The notes beneath the pieces were generated by a model. It saw only the letters and a program-made list of their open reading frames with translations, had not been told where the DNA came from and did no database searches. A stretch of DNA of 64,000 bases from Methylobacterium radiotolerans JCM 2831 (lineage in GTDB: Bacteria > Pseudomonadota > Alphaproteobacteria > Rhizobiales > Beijerinckiaceae). A program made the translations under genes and the position numbers. Of the stretch, positions 51,635 through 64,000 are shown in pieces (position 1 is the first letter of the stretch; each line of letters opens with the position of its first letter). The stretch covers positions 1,910,001 through 1,974,000 of the forward strand of contig NC_010505.1 of the NCBI RefSeq assembly GCF_000019725.1, in the 5' to 3' direction.

Positions 51635-52641
51635 GCGAACACCTCCGCCAGCGCCCGCTCCACCCGGGCGGTGGAACCGGATTCGTCCAGCGGGTTGCGG
51701 CGCAGCCGGTGGCGCAGGGCGGCCGGGGCGATGCGCCGGAGGTGGTCGTCGGTCACCGCCCCGGCGCCGTCGAGGGCGGCCAGCGCCCGCGCGGTGCGCA
51801 TCAGGGTCAGCTCGCCGCGCAGCCCGTCGGTGCCCAGCGCCAGGCAGAGCCGCGCCGCGCGCTCCAGGGCGGCGTCCGGGACAGTCACCGCGGGCAGGCG
51901 CTCCCGCGCCAGCAGGATGCTCTTCTGGATCTTGCGCTCGCCACACGCGTGCGCCGCGCAGAAACCCTCCGGGTCGCGCTCGTAGGCGTCGCGGGCGCGC
52001 ACAACCGCGATGCGGGTCGGGATGTCCTTCGGGGTCGCGACCTCGCAGGCCAGCCCGAACCGGTCGAGGAGCTGCGGGCGCAACTCCCCCTCCTCCGGGT
52101 TGCCGGACCCGACGAGGACGAACCGCGCCGGGTGGCGGAGCGACAGGCCCTCGCGCTCCACGGTGTTGACGCCGGAGGCCGCCACGTCGAGCAGCAGGTC
52201 CACGAGGTGGTCCTCGAGGAGGTTCACTTCGTCGATGTACAGGAACCCGCGATTGGCGCGCGCCAGCAGCCCCGGCTCGAACGCCTTCACGCCGGCGCCG
52301 AGCGCCCGCTCCAGGTCGAGGGTGCCGACCACCCGGTCCTCGGTGGCGCCGAGGGGCAGGTCCACGACGGGCACCGGCTTCTTGTGACTCTTGCGCGGGC
52401 CACCCTCGGCGCAGTGCGGGCAGCTCTCCGCCGGGCTGTCGGGATCGCAATTGTACGGGCAGCCGACCACCGCCCGCATCGGCGGCAGCAGGGCGGCCAG
52501 CGCCCGGATCGCCGTGGACTTGCCCGTGCCGCGGTCGCCGAAGACCAGCACGCCGCCGACCGCCGGGTCCACCGCCGCGATCAGCAGCGCCTGGCGCATC
52601 TCGTCCTGGCCGACGATGGCCGAGAAGGGAAAGGTGGGCAC
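51631..52641 (-). CDS. bchI: Magnesium chelatase ATPase subunit I
   Basis: The gene encodes 336 residues, the AAA+ subunit. Walker A is GDRGTGKST (35-43) and Walker B FLYIDEVNLLEDHLVD. NRGFLYIDEVN and GSGNPEEGELRPQLLDRFGL are typical BchI/ChlI signatures. It hydrolyses ATP to drive Mg insertion by BchD and BchH. It starts with GTG at 52641 (MPTFPFSAIVGQ), as the fold begins immediately. It precedes bchD and lies downstream of hemA with a repeat element between. Confidence 0.95.
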   Translation of the reverse strand: MPTFPFSAIVGQDEMRQALLIAAVDPAVGGVLVFGDRGTGKSTAIRALAALLPPMRAVVGCPYNCDPDSPAESCPHCAEGGPRKSHKKPVPVVDLPLGATEDRVVGTLDLERALGAGVKAFEPGLLARANRGFLYIDEVNLLEDHLVDLLLDVAASGVNTVEREGLSLRHPARFVLVGSGNPEEGELRPQLLDRFGLACEVATPKDIPTRIAVVRARDAYERDPEGFCAAHACGERKIQKSILLARERLPAVTVPDAALERAARLCLALGTDGLRGELTLMRTARALAALDGAGAVTDDHLRRIAPAALRHRLRRNPLDESGSTARVERALAEVFA

Positions 52642-52669
52642 GGGTGTGACTCGACGCTGCGGGGGGCAT

Positions 52670-52806
52670 CCGACCCACCCCCCTCATCCTGAGGTGCCGG
52701 AGCGCGGCGAAGGCCTCGAAGGAGAGCTCCAGGGATCGCGCGGCCGGCCCGAGCCCTCCCTCGAGGCCCGCCGCCGCGGGCACCTCAGGATGAGGGGGTG
52801 GGTCGG
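52670..52806. repeat. MITE-like element with about 28-base terminal inverted repeats between hemA and bchI
   Basis: The left arm reads CGACCCACCC then CCCTCATCCTGAGGTGCC (52671-52698). The right arm (52779-52806) is its reverse complement with one base fewer in the G run: GGCACCTCAGGATGAG then GGGGTGGGTCG. A nested repeat, GGCCTCGA with TCGAGGCC, lies inside. The CCTCATCCTGAGGTGC core is familiar to me as a common interspersed repeat in Methylobacterium and Bradyrhizobium-like genomes. Confidence 0.85.
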
Positions 52807-52818
52807 AGAAGGGAAGCC

Positions 52819-54036
52819 CTACTCCGCCGCCTTCTGCCGGAGCCCGATCCGCCCCCAGATCGTGGTGAGCGCCTGGACCAGATGGGCGATGTCGGCGTCC
52901 GTGTGCAGCGGCGACGGCGTGATCCGCAGGCGCTCGGTGCCGCGGGCGACGGTCGGGTAGTTGATCGGCTGCACGTAGATGCCGAACTCGTCGAGCAGGG
53001 TGTCGGAGATCCCCTTGCAGAGCACGGGATCGCAGACCATCACCGGCACGATGTGGCTGTCGTTGGGCATGGTCGGGATGTCGGCGGCCTCCAGGGCCTG
53101 CCGGACCTTCGCCACGCGCTCCTGATGCCGGGCGCGCTCGGCGCCGCTCTCCTTGAGGTGGCGGATGCTCGCCGCCGCGCCCGCCGCGACGGCCGGGGGC
53201 AGCGAGGTCGTGAAGATGAAGCCCGAGGCGAAGCTGCGCACGAAGTCGCAGAGCTTCTCGGAGGCCGTGATGTAGCCGCCGTGCACCGCGAAGGCCTTGC
53301 CGAGCGTGCCCTCGATCACGTCGAGCCGGTGGGCGACGCCGTCCCGCTCCGAGATGCCGCCGCCGCGCGCGCCGTAGAGGCCGACCGCGTGGACCTCGTC
53401 GAGATAGGTGAGCGCCCCGTGGGCCTCGGCCACGTCGCAGATCTCGGCGATCGGCGCGATGTCGCCGTCCATCGAGTAGACCGACTCGAAGGCCACCAGC
53501 TTCGGCCGGGCCGGGTCGACCAGCGCGAGCTTGCGGTTCAGGTCCTCCGGGTCGTTGTGGCGGAAGATGTGGCGCTCGGCGCGGGAGAACCGGATGCCCT
53601 CGATCATCGAGGCGTGGTTCTCGGAATCGGAGAAGACCGCGCAGTTCGGCAGGCGCGACGCCAGGGTCCCCAGCGCCGCCCAGTTCGACACGTAGCCGGA
53701 GGTGAACAGCAGGGCCGCCTCCTTGCCGTGGAGGTCGGCGAGCTCGCGCTCCAGCAGCACGTGGTAGTGGTTCGTCCCCGAGATGTTGCGGGTGCCGCCG
53801 GCCCCGGCGCCGCAGCGGTCGATCGCCGCGTGCATCGCCCCCGTCACGGCCGGGTGCTGGCCCATGCCGAGATAGTCGTTGGAGCACCAGACCGTGACCG
53901 GCCGCGTGCCGGAGGCGTGGTGGTGGGTGGCGTGCGGGAAGTTGCCCGCGTGGCGCTCGAGGTCGGTGAAGACCCGGTAGCGGCCCTCCCGGTGGAGCCC
54001 GGCGATCTCGCCTTCGAAGAAGGTCTCGTAATCCAT
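52819..54036 (-). CDS. hemA: 5-aminolevulinate synthase
   Basis: The gene encodes 405 residues of the C4-pathway ALA synthase, which condenses glycine and succinyl-CoA. PLP binding is through Lys247 in [29 protein letters not shown] (213 onward), [18 protein letters not shown] and [13 protein letters not shown] are classic. The ATG at 54036 follows a GGGGAGAGGCGAC ribosome-binding site. Its place at the end of the puh/acsF operon is usual in Bradyrhizobium, Rhodopseudomonas and Methylobacterium. The 112-base gap to puhE could hold its own promoter. Confidence 0.95.
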   Translation of the reverse strand: MDYETFFEGEIAGLHREGRYRVFTDLERHAGNFPHATHHHASGTRPVTVWCSNDYLGMGQHPAVTGAMHAAIDRCGAGAGGTRNISGTNHYHVLLERELADLHGKEAALLFTSGYVSNWAALGTLASRLPNCAVFSDSENHASMIEGIRFSRAERHIFRHNDPEDLNRKLALVDPARPKLVAFESVYSMDGDIAPIAEICDVAEAHGALTYLDEVHAVGLYGARGGGISERDGVAHRLDVIEGTLGKAFAVHGGYITASEKLCDFVRSFASGFIFTTSLPPAVAAGAAASIRHLKESGAERARHQERVAKVRQALEAADIPTMPNDSHIVPVMVCDPVLCKGISDTLLDEFGIYVQPINYPTVARGTERLRITPSPLHTDADIAHLVQALTTIWGRIGLRQKAAE

Positions 54037-54148
54037 GTCGCCTCTCCCCGAACAAATCCTGCGGGTTGATCCCGCCTGTGACACCGGACTTCGCACAAGA
54101 CCAGTTCCAGATTGGTGGACGTGCGTCGCCCCGCGATGATCCCTCGGC

Positions 54149-54943
54149 CTACACGTGGTCCGGCGGCCCGGCCGCTTCCCCGGGCGCCCGCGCGGGCAGG
54201 CTCCAGCGCCACAGCTCCGCCGAGGGCAGCGGCAGCATCAGGAACCAGTGCTCCAGGGTGGCGAGCGCGGTCAGCGTCGCCAGGACCGTGAAGCCGATCA
54301 GCTCGTGCTCCAGCAGGTCGGCGCCGAGCGCCGCGCGCCCGAGCAGGGCCGCCGCGATGGTCCCGAGGCTCACCGAGACCGGGAACAGCAGGTTCATCGG
54401 CTTCCGGGACAGGTAGCAGGCGAGGTAGCCGAGATGGTCCGGCAGGAACTCGGCGTGGAGGTTGCGCACCCCCAGGAACAGGTTGAGCCGCGCCGAGAGG
54501 TTCATCACCACCAGCGTGCCGTAGGTCCACAGGGCGAAGCGGTTGGGGCTGCCCCAGACCAGCGCCAGGATCGCGAGGCCGCCGACCACGATGGCGAATT
54601 CGTGCCACAGGCTGGTGGCGAGCGCGGCGAGGAACCGGTCGAGGCCGCGCACGCTCGGCGCGCAGGCGACCGGCCGCGGGCCCGACAGGAAGCCCATGTA
54701 GTAGCTCATCTCCTGCCAGCCCCAGACGACGAGCGCGGCCGTGAAGGCCGTGTAGGCCCCCGTGGCGCTCGTGTCGGCGGCGCTGGACCGGATCGCCACC
54801 AGGGCGCCGGCGAGCAGCAGGGTCGCCCCGGCCATGCTCCACGGATGCGTCCGCCGCGGGGCGTGGTCGAGCAGCAGGATCAGCCCGGTGGAGAACCACC
54901 AGAGCAGGACCGCGTACAGGACCGGGGCGGCGTAGGTCCCCAT
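54149..54943 (-). CDS. puhE: Photosynthetic complex assembly protein PuhE
   Basis: The gene encodes 264 residues with about seven membrane segments. Typical blocks are [25 protein letters not shown] ([18 protein letters not shown]), [42 protein letters not shown], and [14 protein letters not shown]. PuhE is an inner-membrane protein linked to reaction-centre/LH1 levels in Rhodobacter. ATG 54943 lies 1 base after the acsF stop, so the pair is tightly coupled. Confidence 0.9.
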   Translation of the reverse strand: MGTYAAPVLYAVLLWWFSTGLILLLDHAPRRTHPWSMAGATLLLAGALVAIRSSAADTSATGAYTAFTAALVVWGWQEMSYYMGFLSGPRPVACAPSVRGLDRFLAALATSLWHEFAIVVGGLAILALVWGSPNRFALWTYGTLVVMNLSARLNLFLGVRNLHAEFLPDHLGYLACYLSRKPMNLLFPVSVSLGTIAAALLGRAALGADLLEHELIGFTVLATLTALATLEHWFLMLPLPSAELWRWSLPARAPGEAAGPPDHV

Positions 54944-54944
54944 G

Positions 54945-56033
54945 CTACCAGACCGGCTGGAGACGGATGTCGACCGGCAGGACGTTGGCCTTGACGGGGA
55001 GACAATACAGCCGCGCGAAGGTCACCGCCGCCCGGGCGGCGTGGAACCCCTGCAGGGCCTTGCCGACGAGGCCGCCCCGCGCCTTGGCGTCGGCGATCGA
55101 CCGGGAGCAGGCGAGCAGCCGGTCGAGCCCCGCCTTGAACTTCGGGTTGTCGAGGTCGAGCTCCAGCGGGAAGGTCTGGCGGGAGATCTCCGAGGTGATC
55201 CGGAAGACCTTGAAGTCGTAGTCGCTGGGATCGACCCCGAGCGCCGCGTGGAAGGCCGGGCGGTGATGGTCGCGCACGTACATCGTGGCGAAGACCGCGA
55301 GCAGGAAGAACCGGATCCAGTAGCGGTTCACGCCGCTCGTCAGCTTCGGGTTCGCGCGCATCAGCAGCGCGAAGGCCTCGCCGTGGCGGAACTCGTCGTT
55401 GCACCACAGTTCGAACCACTTGAAGATCGGGTGGATGCGCCGCTCCGGGTGCCGCTCCAGCTCGCGGAAGATCGTGATGTAGCGGGCGTAGCCGATCTTT
55501 TCGGAGAGATAGGTGGCGTAGAAGATGAATTTCGGCCGGAAGAACGTGTATTTTTTGGACTTGGTGAGGAAACCCAAGTCTACGCCGATGCCGAAATCCT
55601 TCAGCGTGTCGTTGATGAAGCCGGCGTGACGCGCCTCGTCGCGGCTCATGAAGCCGAACAGCTCCTTGATGTCCTTGTTCTTCGCGCGCTTGCGCATCTC
55701 CGCGTAGAGCACGCAGCCGGAAAACTCTGCCGTGATGGAAGAGACCAAGAAGTCCAGAAACTCCTTCCGCAACTCGGGCTCCATCCGCGACAGGTCGCAG
55801 TCGAACTCCGCGTTGCGGGTGAAGTGGCGCTTGTTCGGGTCGGAGCGCAGCTCGGCGATCAGCACGTCCCAGTCGCGGCGTACCGGCTCGACGTTGGTCC
55901 GGTCGAGCTCGTCGAAGTCGGTCGTGTAGAAGCGGGGCGACAGGAAGGTCGTCTCCTGGGCGGCCCGGGTCGACTCGTTGACCGGAGTCTTCGGAACGGG
56001 CTGGCCGGAGGGCGGCGGGACGGGTGCGTTCAC
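54945..56033 (-). CDS. acsF: Aerobic Mg-protoporphyrin IX monomethyl ester (oxidative) cyclase
   Basis: The gene encodes 362 residues of the diiron O2-dependent cyclase that makes ring E of bacteriochlorophyll. Diiron motifs are EARH at 133-136 in [20 protein letters not shown] and DEFRH at 213-217 in [40 protein letters not shown] carries the first carboxylate ligand. It starts with GTG at 56033, overlapping the preceding 98-residue gene by 4 bases. Having acsF means ring E is made aerobically, consistent with an aerobic phototroph. Confidence 0.95.
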   Translation of the reverse strand: MNAPVPPPSGQPVPKTPVNESTRAAQETTFLSPRFYTTDFDELDRTNVEPVRRDWDVLIAELRSDPNKRHFTRNAEFDCDLSRMEPELRKEFLDFLVSSITAEFSGCVLYAEMRKRAKNKDIKELFGFMSRDEARHAGFINDTLKDFGIGVDLGFLTKSKKYTFFRPKFIFYATYLSEKIGYARYITIFRELERHPERRIHPIFKWFELWCNDEFRHGEAFALLMRANPKLTSGVNRYWIRFFLLAVFATMYVRDHHRPAFHAALGVDPSDYDFKVFRITSEISRQTFPLELDLDNPKFKAGLDRLLACSRSIADAKARGGLVGKALQGFHAARAAVTFARLYCLPVKANVLPVDIRLQPVW

Positions 56034-56326
56034 AGCTTCCTCCTCTCGGAGAAGCTGACCTCGTAGAGTTCGGTCAGCTCGAGATGGGCGATGAGCTTGG
56101 TCCAGGCCCGCTCCAGCGGGCCGGCCCTGGTCACCGTGGCGGTGCGCCGCACGGTGAGGCGCTCGCCGTAGGGCACCGAGGTCGGCGCGTCGTGGACCTG
56201 GACCGCGTCGCCGGGCTCGATCTCGAAGCCGGCGTCGAGGGTGACGTGCGCGTGCAGGCTCTCGGGCGTCTGCTCGATCTCGACCGTGCAGGGCACGGTG
56301 ACGGTGCGGCTGCCGAACAGGCCCAT
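56030..56326 (-). CDS. bciE: Small photosynthesis-cluster protein, BciE candidate
   Basis: The gene encodes 98 residues: [22 protein letters not shown], a beta-rich middle ([22 protein letters not shown]), then an amphipathic C-terminus ([21 protein letters not shown]). It has no membrane segment and no catalytic motif. It is wedged between puhC and acsF, overlapping both (1 and 4 bases). In Rhodobacter sphaeroides, BciE is a small cyclase subunit required by the alphaproteobacterial AcsF. Size, location and coupling make this the likely equivalent. The name is my inference; a simple hypothetical label would also be fair. Confidence 0.65.
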   Translation of the reverse strand: MGLFGSRTVTVPCTVEIEQTPESLHAHVTLDAGFEIEPGDAVQVHDAPTSVPYGERLTVRRTATVTRAGPLERAWTKLIAHLELTELYEVSFSERRKL

Positions 56327-56826
56327 CACCGCGTCTCCGTGGCGGGCGCGCCGGGCCCGGGCATCAGCCGGGCGAAGGCCCCGGCATTGGTCGGCCCGAA
56401 GGCCTCCAGGGGCACCCGGCGGCCGGTGGCCTCGTCGGCCAGCGCGAGGCGGCCGTCGTCGTAGCGGGTCAGGCTGAAGGGCTTCTCGGGGCCGAGTCCC
56501 TCCCGCTGGCGGGCCTGGGCGAGGCCCCGCAGCGTCCCGCGCAGGAAGCCGTCCTCGCCGGGGCGGATCCAGGCCACGATGTGCCGGTCGGCGACGTCCC
56601 GCAGGGCGATCGAGCCGTCGACCTGATCCTCGGCGCGGAATTCGAGCCGTTCCACCACATTGGCGGGCGGCAGGGCGACGAGGCCGACCTTCTCGCTCCG
56701 GCCGATCAGGACCGCCAGCATGGTGAAGCCCATCAGCGCGCCGCCGCCGATCATCAGCAGCGCCGGTGCCGGTCCCGCGACCGCCGATGCCGTGGCCCGG
56801 CCGGCGCCCTCCGCCCGCTCGCCCAT
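56326..56826 (-). CDS. puhC: Photosynthetic complex assembly protein PuhC
   Basis: The gene encodes 166 residues. A membrane segment at about residues 22-42 ([21 protein letters not shown]) is followed by a soluble domain that begins [48 protein letters not shown]. This matches PuhC, an inner-membrane protein needed for normal RC-LH1 organisation in Rhodobacter. The start at 56826 lies 11 bases after puhB. Its stop overlaps the next gene's ATG (TGATG). Confidence 0.88.
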   Translation of the reverse strand: MGERAEGAGRATASAVAGPAPALLMIGGGALMGFTMLAVLIGRSEKVGLVALPPANVVERLEFRAEDQVDGSIALRDVADRHIVAWIRPGEDGFLRGTLRGLAQARQREGLGPEKPFSLTRYDDGRLALADEATGRRVPLEAFGPTNAGAFARLMPGPGAPATETR

Positions 56827-56837
56827 CGTGCCCCTCC

Positions 56838-57488
56838 CTATTCGGCCGCGACGAGGCGACCGGGATTCTCGTCCGCTCGGCCGAGACGCGCCACCCGGAC
56901 CGGCGGCGCGGTGCCGTCGGCATGGGCCTCGAGGGCGCGTGCCAGCAGCGCCGCCGCGGCGTCCGCGTCCGGCACGGAGCGCAGCATGGGCTCGGTCCGG
57001 GCGAGACGCCAGGGCCGGACGTGCGGCCAGATGTGAAGGTAGGCGATCCGGAGGCCCGGCTGCAACCGCAGTGGCAGGTCGCCGCTGCCGTCCGTGAAGG
57101 CGCGCAGGGCCGCGGTCTCGATCTGCGCGAAGGGCAGGTTGTGGGTCACCGGCAGGGCGATGCCGGCCTGCAGCACGACGCGGCGGTTGGTCACTGTGTA
57201 GAGCGTCGTCCGGTGGGTGAGCCAGGCGAGCAGCCAGAGCAGCGCGACGGCGCCGGCGCCGATCACCAGGGTCGGCGCCACCACCCTCAGCGCCGCCGCG
57301 GGCGAGCCCGCCGCGAGGCCGAAGGCCAGGGCGCAGACCGAGAACCACGCGATCACGAGGCGGGCGTGGAACACTCGGACCAGCAGGCCCGCGGTGGTCG
57401 GCGCGCCCTGCCAGAGGATGCGCTCGCCCGGCGGCAGCGGGCCGGGCAGACCCCGCAGGGTGCCTTCGGGGAGGAAGTCGCCGCTCAT
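56838..57488 (-). CDS. puhB: Photosynthetic complex assembly protein PuhB
   Basis: The gene encodes 216 residues: an N-terminal LPPGERILWQGAPTTAGLLVRVFHARLV block, two membrane segments, and a PH-like (bPH-type) domain with RTTLYTVTNRRVVLQAGIALPVTHNLPFAQIETA. PuhB acts as a dimeric assembly factor for the reaction centre in Rhodobacter. The ATG at 57488 overlaps the puhA stop by 4 bases. Confidence 0.92.
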   Translation of the reverse strand: MSGDFLPEGTLRGLPGPLPPGERILWQGAPTTAGLLVRVFHARLVIAWFSVCALAFGLAAGSPAAALRVVAPTLVIGAGAVALLWLLAWLTHRTTLYTVTNRRVVLQAGIALPVTHNLPFAQIETAALRAFTDGSGDLPLRLQPGLRIAYLHIWPHVRPWRLARTEPMLRSVPDADAAAALLARALEAHADGTAPPVRVARLGRADENPGRLVAAE

Positions 57489-58264
57489 ATCAGGGGCTCC
57501 GCCCGGGCCGGCGTCGCGTAGAGCGTGCCGGCGCCGAAATACGAGATGATCCGCTCCTCCTCCAGGAAGGTTACGCTGTCGGGATCGCGGGTGGTCGGGA
57601 TGTCGGCGAACTGGCTCGCGAGCAGCGCCTCGGTCGTCACCGTCTTGGTGAAACCGCCGGCCCGGCAGAACGTGGTCGGCATCAGCCGGCGTCCGCCCGT
57701 CGGGAGCTCGACCTCGTAGTAGCGGATCAGCGACTCGCCGCGGTCGACCCAGACGTCGCTGATCACGCCCGCGACGGCGCTGTCGGTGCCGAACACCGTC
57801 ATGCCGATCGGGTTCGGGCCGTCCTCGTGGATGACGAAGTTCTTCGCCACCCGGAGGGGCACGATGCGGATCTCGTCGTCCCAGGTCCGGTCGTGCACGT
57901 CGTGCCGCAGCACCCAGGAGCCGGGACCGACGCCGGCCTGTAGCGACGATTCCGTGCGCTCGTAGGGCGCCCCCGGCCAGGGCTCGACCTTGCGGGCCGG
58001 GATGCCGGTCTCGATGTCGTCCCGGCCGTGCACCGCCTGCGGCGCGTAGGTCGTCTCGCCGCCCGGCAGGTGAAACGCCTTGGACCGCGGGATCAGGATC
58101 GGGTCGTCCGCCTTGCGGCGGCCGACCGCCTCGTTCTCCAAGGGATAGCCCTCGCGCCGGTCCTCGCGGCGGAGCCAGAAGACCAGTCCCGCGAAGAAGA
58201 GGAAGAAGGCGTAGAGCACGACCTGGGCGACGTCGACGTAACCCGTAAGTGCGCCGGTTGGCAT
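57485..58264 (-). CDS. puhA: Photosynthetic reaction centre H subunit
   Basis: The gene encodes 259 residues. One N-terminal membrane helix (VDVAQVVLYAFFLFFAGLVFWLRRED) is followed by the cytoplasmic domain. GYPLENE, LPGGETTYAPQ, NFVIHEDGPNPIGMTVFGTDS and VTFLEEERIISYFGAGTLYATP are PuhA hallmarks. The H subunit caps L and M and helps proton delivery to QB. The L and M genes are not in the window. It lies 18 bases after lhaA and is coupled to puhB. Confidence 0.95.
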   Translation of the reverse strand: MPTGALTGYVDVAQVVLYAFFLFFAGLVFWLRREDRREGYPLENEAVGRRKADDPILIPRSKAFHLPGGETTYAPQAVHGRDDIETGIPARKVEPWPGAPYERTESSLQAGVGPGSWVLRHDVHDRTWDDEIRIVPLRVAKNFVIHEDGPNPIGMTVFGTDSAVAGVISDVWVDRGESLIRYYEVELPTGGRRLMPTTFCRAGGFTKTVTTEALLASQFADIPTTRDPDSVTFLEEERIISYFGAGTLYATPARAEPLI

Positions 58265-58282
58265 GGCTGTCCTCCCCGAATG

Positions 58283-59710
58283 TCAGGCCGTCCGGCCGGC
58301 AAGGCCGTCGGCGATGCGGTTCCGATCCTCTGTCCGAGCGTCCTCGCGCACCAGCGGTCCGAGCGCGAGCAGCGCGGCGAACAGCAGGGCGATCTCGATG
58401 TGGTAGACGATGAGGTAGCCGATGGCCGGCTCGTTCATGCCCTCGCCCAGCACCCCCGACTGGGCGATGGCGCCGCCCACGTCGCGCACGAGGCCGCTCG
58501 CCGCGATCGAGAGGCCGGCCGCGGTCGCCTGCACGGCGCCCCAGGCGCCGAGCGCGAGCCCGGTATCCTCGGGGCCGGCCCGGTTCATCGAGGCGGTGAG
58601 CGTGCCGTGGGCGAACAGGCCGCCGCCGAGCCCGATCAGGCTCACGCCCGCGGCGAACAGGTCGGCCGAGGCGAGCGGGGCGGCGAACACGACCGCCGAG
58701 AACGCGAGGATCCCGATCCCGACGCCGACCGCGGAGACGCGGAACGGGTCGCCCCCGCGGCCGAGCCAGCGCGCCGCGACCAGCAGGCCGAGCCCGCCAC
58801 CGGCGGCCAGCAAGGCGGTCAGCGCCGTGGTGGCCGCCACCGAGAGGTGCAGGATCTGGCCGCCGTAGGGTTCGAGCAGGATGTCCTGCATGGAGAAGCC
58901 CGCCGTGCCGAGCCCGATCGCCACGAGGCGGCGCCGGGCGGTGCCCTGCCCCGCATAGGCCCGCCAGGAGGACCGGAAGTCCCGCTGCGGCGCCGTCCGC
59001 GTCCGGTTCGGATCGCGCGGCTCCTGCTTCCACAGGGCGAACCCGTTGAGGATGATGGTGACGAGGGCCGCGCCCTGGATCACCTGGATCAGCCGGACGG
59101 GCGAGAAATGGGCCAGGAACAGGCCGAACAGCACCGCGCTCGCCATCATGCCGAACAGCAGGGCCGCGCAGAGCAGCGCCACCACCTTCGGCCTCGCATG
59201 GGCGGGGGCGAGGTCGGTGGCGAGCGCGAGCCCCACGGTCTGGGTCGTGTGCAGGCCCGCGCCGACCAGCAGGAAGGCGAGCGCCGCCGCGAGGTCGCCG
59301 ACCCAGAGCGGCCCGGTCGTGTCGCCCGACAGGATGAGCAGGGCGAACGGCATGATCGCGAGGCCGCCGAACTGGAGCAGCGTGCCGAACCAGATGTAGG
59401 GCACGCGCCGCCAGCCCAGCACCGAGCGGTGCGTGTCCGAGCGGAAGCCGACCAGCGCCCGCAAGGGGGCGAAGACCAGCGGCAGCGCCAGCATCATCGC
59501 GACGATCCAGGCCGGGACGCCGAGCTCGACGATCATCACCCGGTTCAGGGTGCCGATCAGCAGCACCGCGGCCATGCCGACGGTGACCTGGAACAGGGCG
59601 AGGCGGAGCAGCCGCCCGAGCGGCAGCTCGGCGGTGGCGGCGTCCGCGAAGGGCAGCACCGCCGGGCCGAGGCGCATCAGGGCGGCGGTGAGCTTGCGGG
59701 TGGGGGTCAT
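58283..59710 (-). CDS. lhaA: Light-harvesting 1 assembly protein LhaA (BCD/PucC-family transporter)
   Basis: The gene encodes 475 residues with 12 membrane segments of the PucC/BCD family in the major facilitator superfamily. Typical blocks are LIGTLNRVMIVELGVPAWIVAMMLALPLVFAPLRALVGFRSDTHRS, GLHTTQTVGLALATDLAP and MQDILLEPYGGQILHLSVAATTALTA. LhaA assembles LH1 around the reaction centre. The start ATG overlaps the bchM stop by 4 bases (59710/59707). Confidence 0.93.
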   Translation of the reverse strand: MTPTRKLTAALMRLGPAVLPFADAATAELPLGRLLRLALFQVTVGMAAVLLIGTLNRVMIVELGVPAWIVAMMLALPLVFAPLRALVGFRSDTHRSVLGWRRVPYIWFGTLLQFGGLAIMPFALLILSGDTTGPLWVGDLAAALAFLLVGAGLHTTQTVGLALATDLAPAHARPKVVALLCAALLFGMMASAVLFGLFLAHFSPVRLIQVIQGAALVTIILNGFALWKQEPRDPNRTRTAPQRDFRSSWRAYAGQGTARRRLVAIGLGTAGFSMQDILLEPYGGQILHLSVAATTALTALLAAGGGLGLLVAARWLGRGGDPFRVSAVGVGIGILAFSAVVFAAPLASADLFAAGVSLIGLGGGLFAHGTLTASMNRAGPEDTGLALGAWGAVQATAAGLSIAASGLVRDVGGAIAQSGVLGEGMNEPAIGYLIVYHIEIALLFAALLALGPLVREDARTEDRNRIADGLAGRTA

Positions 59711-60461
59711 GGCCGCATCCCGGATTGCACCGGGCCCCCGCCCCGATCCGCGCGGGGCGGCAGGGTGCGCGTCAGCGCCACCGCGTTCGACAGGTAGAAC
59801 CCGCTGTTGATCCGGTGGCTCTGCGCCCAGGCGAAGGCGTCCAGGGCGCTCTCCGAGGCGATCCGCCGCCGCAATCCACCCTCGGTCACCGGCACGATGG
59901 AAGGCGAGCGGTCGCCGCGCGGGAAGAATTTTCCGGCCGCGTGCATCAGCGTCAGCAGGGCCGTGCGCGGCGCCACGGTGAACAGCACCGACCCGTCCGT
60001 GCGCGCACCCAGGACCGCCAGCGCCCGGGCGATGTCGGCGGCGCGGTAGTGGATCAGCGAATCCATCGCCACCACGTGATCGAACCGCCCGAGCCCGGGA
60101 TCGAGCATGTCGCCCACCCGGAAATCGATGCGCCCCGCGCCGGCGATCGCCGGCAGCCGCTCCTGCGCCAGCCCGATCAGCGTCGGCGAGACGTCGATCG
60201 CCACCACCTCGGCGCCGCGCCGCGCCGCCTCGACGCTGAGCGCCCCGGTGCCGCAGCCGGCATCGAGCAAACGCAGGCCGGTCATGTCGGCCGGGAGCCA
60301 GGAGAGCAGCGTGGCCCGCATGGCGTCGCGCCCGGCCCGCACCGTGGCGCGGATCCGGCTCACGGGCGCGTCCGAGGTCAGGCGCGACCACGCCTCGACC
60401 GCGGTGCGGTCGAAGTAGGTGGTCAGCTCGCCCCGGCGGGCGTCGTAGCTGGCGCTGGCCA

Positions 60462-60462
<1 letters not shown>
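59707..60462 (-). CDS. bchM: Magnesium-protoporphyrin IX O-methyltransferase
   Basis: The gene encodes 251 residues. The SAM-binding motif LLDAGCGTGALSVEAAR is at residues 65-81, with VVAIDVSPTLIGLAQERL next. GRFDHVVAMDSLIHYRAADIARAL and FPRGDRSPSIVPVTEGGLRRRI are BchM-type features. It methylates the propionate on Mg-protoporphyrin before the AcsF step. Its first ATG shares a base with the bchL stop (TGATG). Confidence 0.94.

Positions 60463-64000
<3,538 letters not shown>

Noticed and set aside
49934..54055. A bchD frame that stays open back through bchI and hemA, suggesting a giant fusion
   Set aside because: Upstream of 51634 the frame gives no protein family content, while bchI and hemA are intact in other frames with proper starts.
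54076..54098. PpsR/CrtJ site (TGT...ACA) upstream of hemA
   Set aside because: The half-sites are 15 bases apart instead of 12 or 8, so it does not fit the known operator.

Overview
The window is very G+C-rich alphaproteobacterial DNA. It most resembles Methylobacterium or Methylorubrum (Hyphomicrobiales): an aerobic anoxygenic phototroph with O2-dependent cyclase AcsF, an ALA-synthase hemA inside the photosynthesis cluster, and dense GTG/ATG-overlap operons. The genus is an inference from gene content and order.

Layout. 1-5.4 kb: partial luciferase-like monooxygenase, aspartate aminotransferase, a MazEF-type toxin-antitoxin pair, an NAD-binding oxidoreductase, an EamA exporter and two small exported proteins. 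5.7-15.7 kb: housekeeping block ileS-lspA-exported protein-M16 protease pair, then a glyoxalase-fold dioxygenase, ferredoxin-NADP reductase and a small XRE regulator. 15.9-18.3 kb: rsr (bacterial Ro60) preceded on the same strand by four Y-RNA-like elements. 18.4-28 kb: AsmA/YhdP-type protein, bcp, M23 peptidase, Uma2 protein, Smr-like protein, DUF1206 protein and a FlaA1/CapD-type sugar epimerase. 28-40.3 kb: a cyclase-family hydrolase, then a catabolic cluster with a branched-chain-type ABC transporter (LivG-LivF fused), ACAD11-like dehydrogenase and kinase as separate genes, two SDRs and an acyl-CoA ligase. It is punctuated by REP-like palindromes. 41-44 kb: ferredoxin, ferredoxin reductase and P450. 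44-48.5 kb: chemoreceptor, DUF1989 protein, YqcI/YcgG heme N-hydroxylase family protein, and a PuuD-like amidotransferase. 48.6-64 kb: photosynthesis gene cluster on the minus strand, bchO, bchD-bchI, hemA, puhE, acsF, a BciE candidate, puhC, puhB, puhA, lhaA, bchM, bchL and bchH (cut by the window edge).

Main discovery. Upstream of rsr lie three tandem RNAs (about 16.12-16.57 kb) with a Y-RNA-type terminal stem and a tRNA-like head, and a fourth short element at 15.91 kb with the same stem but no tRNA-like head. In all four, the outer and inner helices differ in sequence but stay paired, flanking a conserved CGGA-like/CAC internal loop and a UUAUC strand. Two heads are tRNAs permuted at the anticodon arm, as in YrlA. 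One is permuted in the D loop and keeps an anticodon-like arm, a form I do not know from the literature.

The photosynthesis genes work as one pathway. HemA supplies 5-aminolevulinate, BchI/D/H insert Mg, BchM methylates, AcsF (with the BciE candidate) closes ring E, BchL belongs to the dark-operative protochlorophyllide reductase, and PuhA/B/C/E and LhaA build the reaction centre and LH1.
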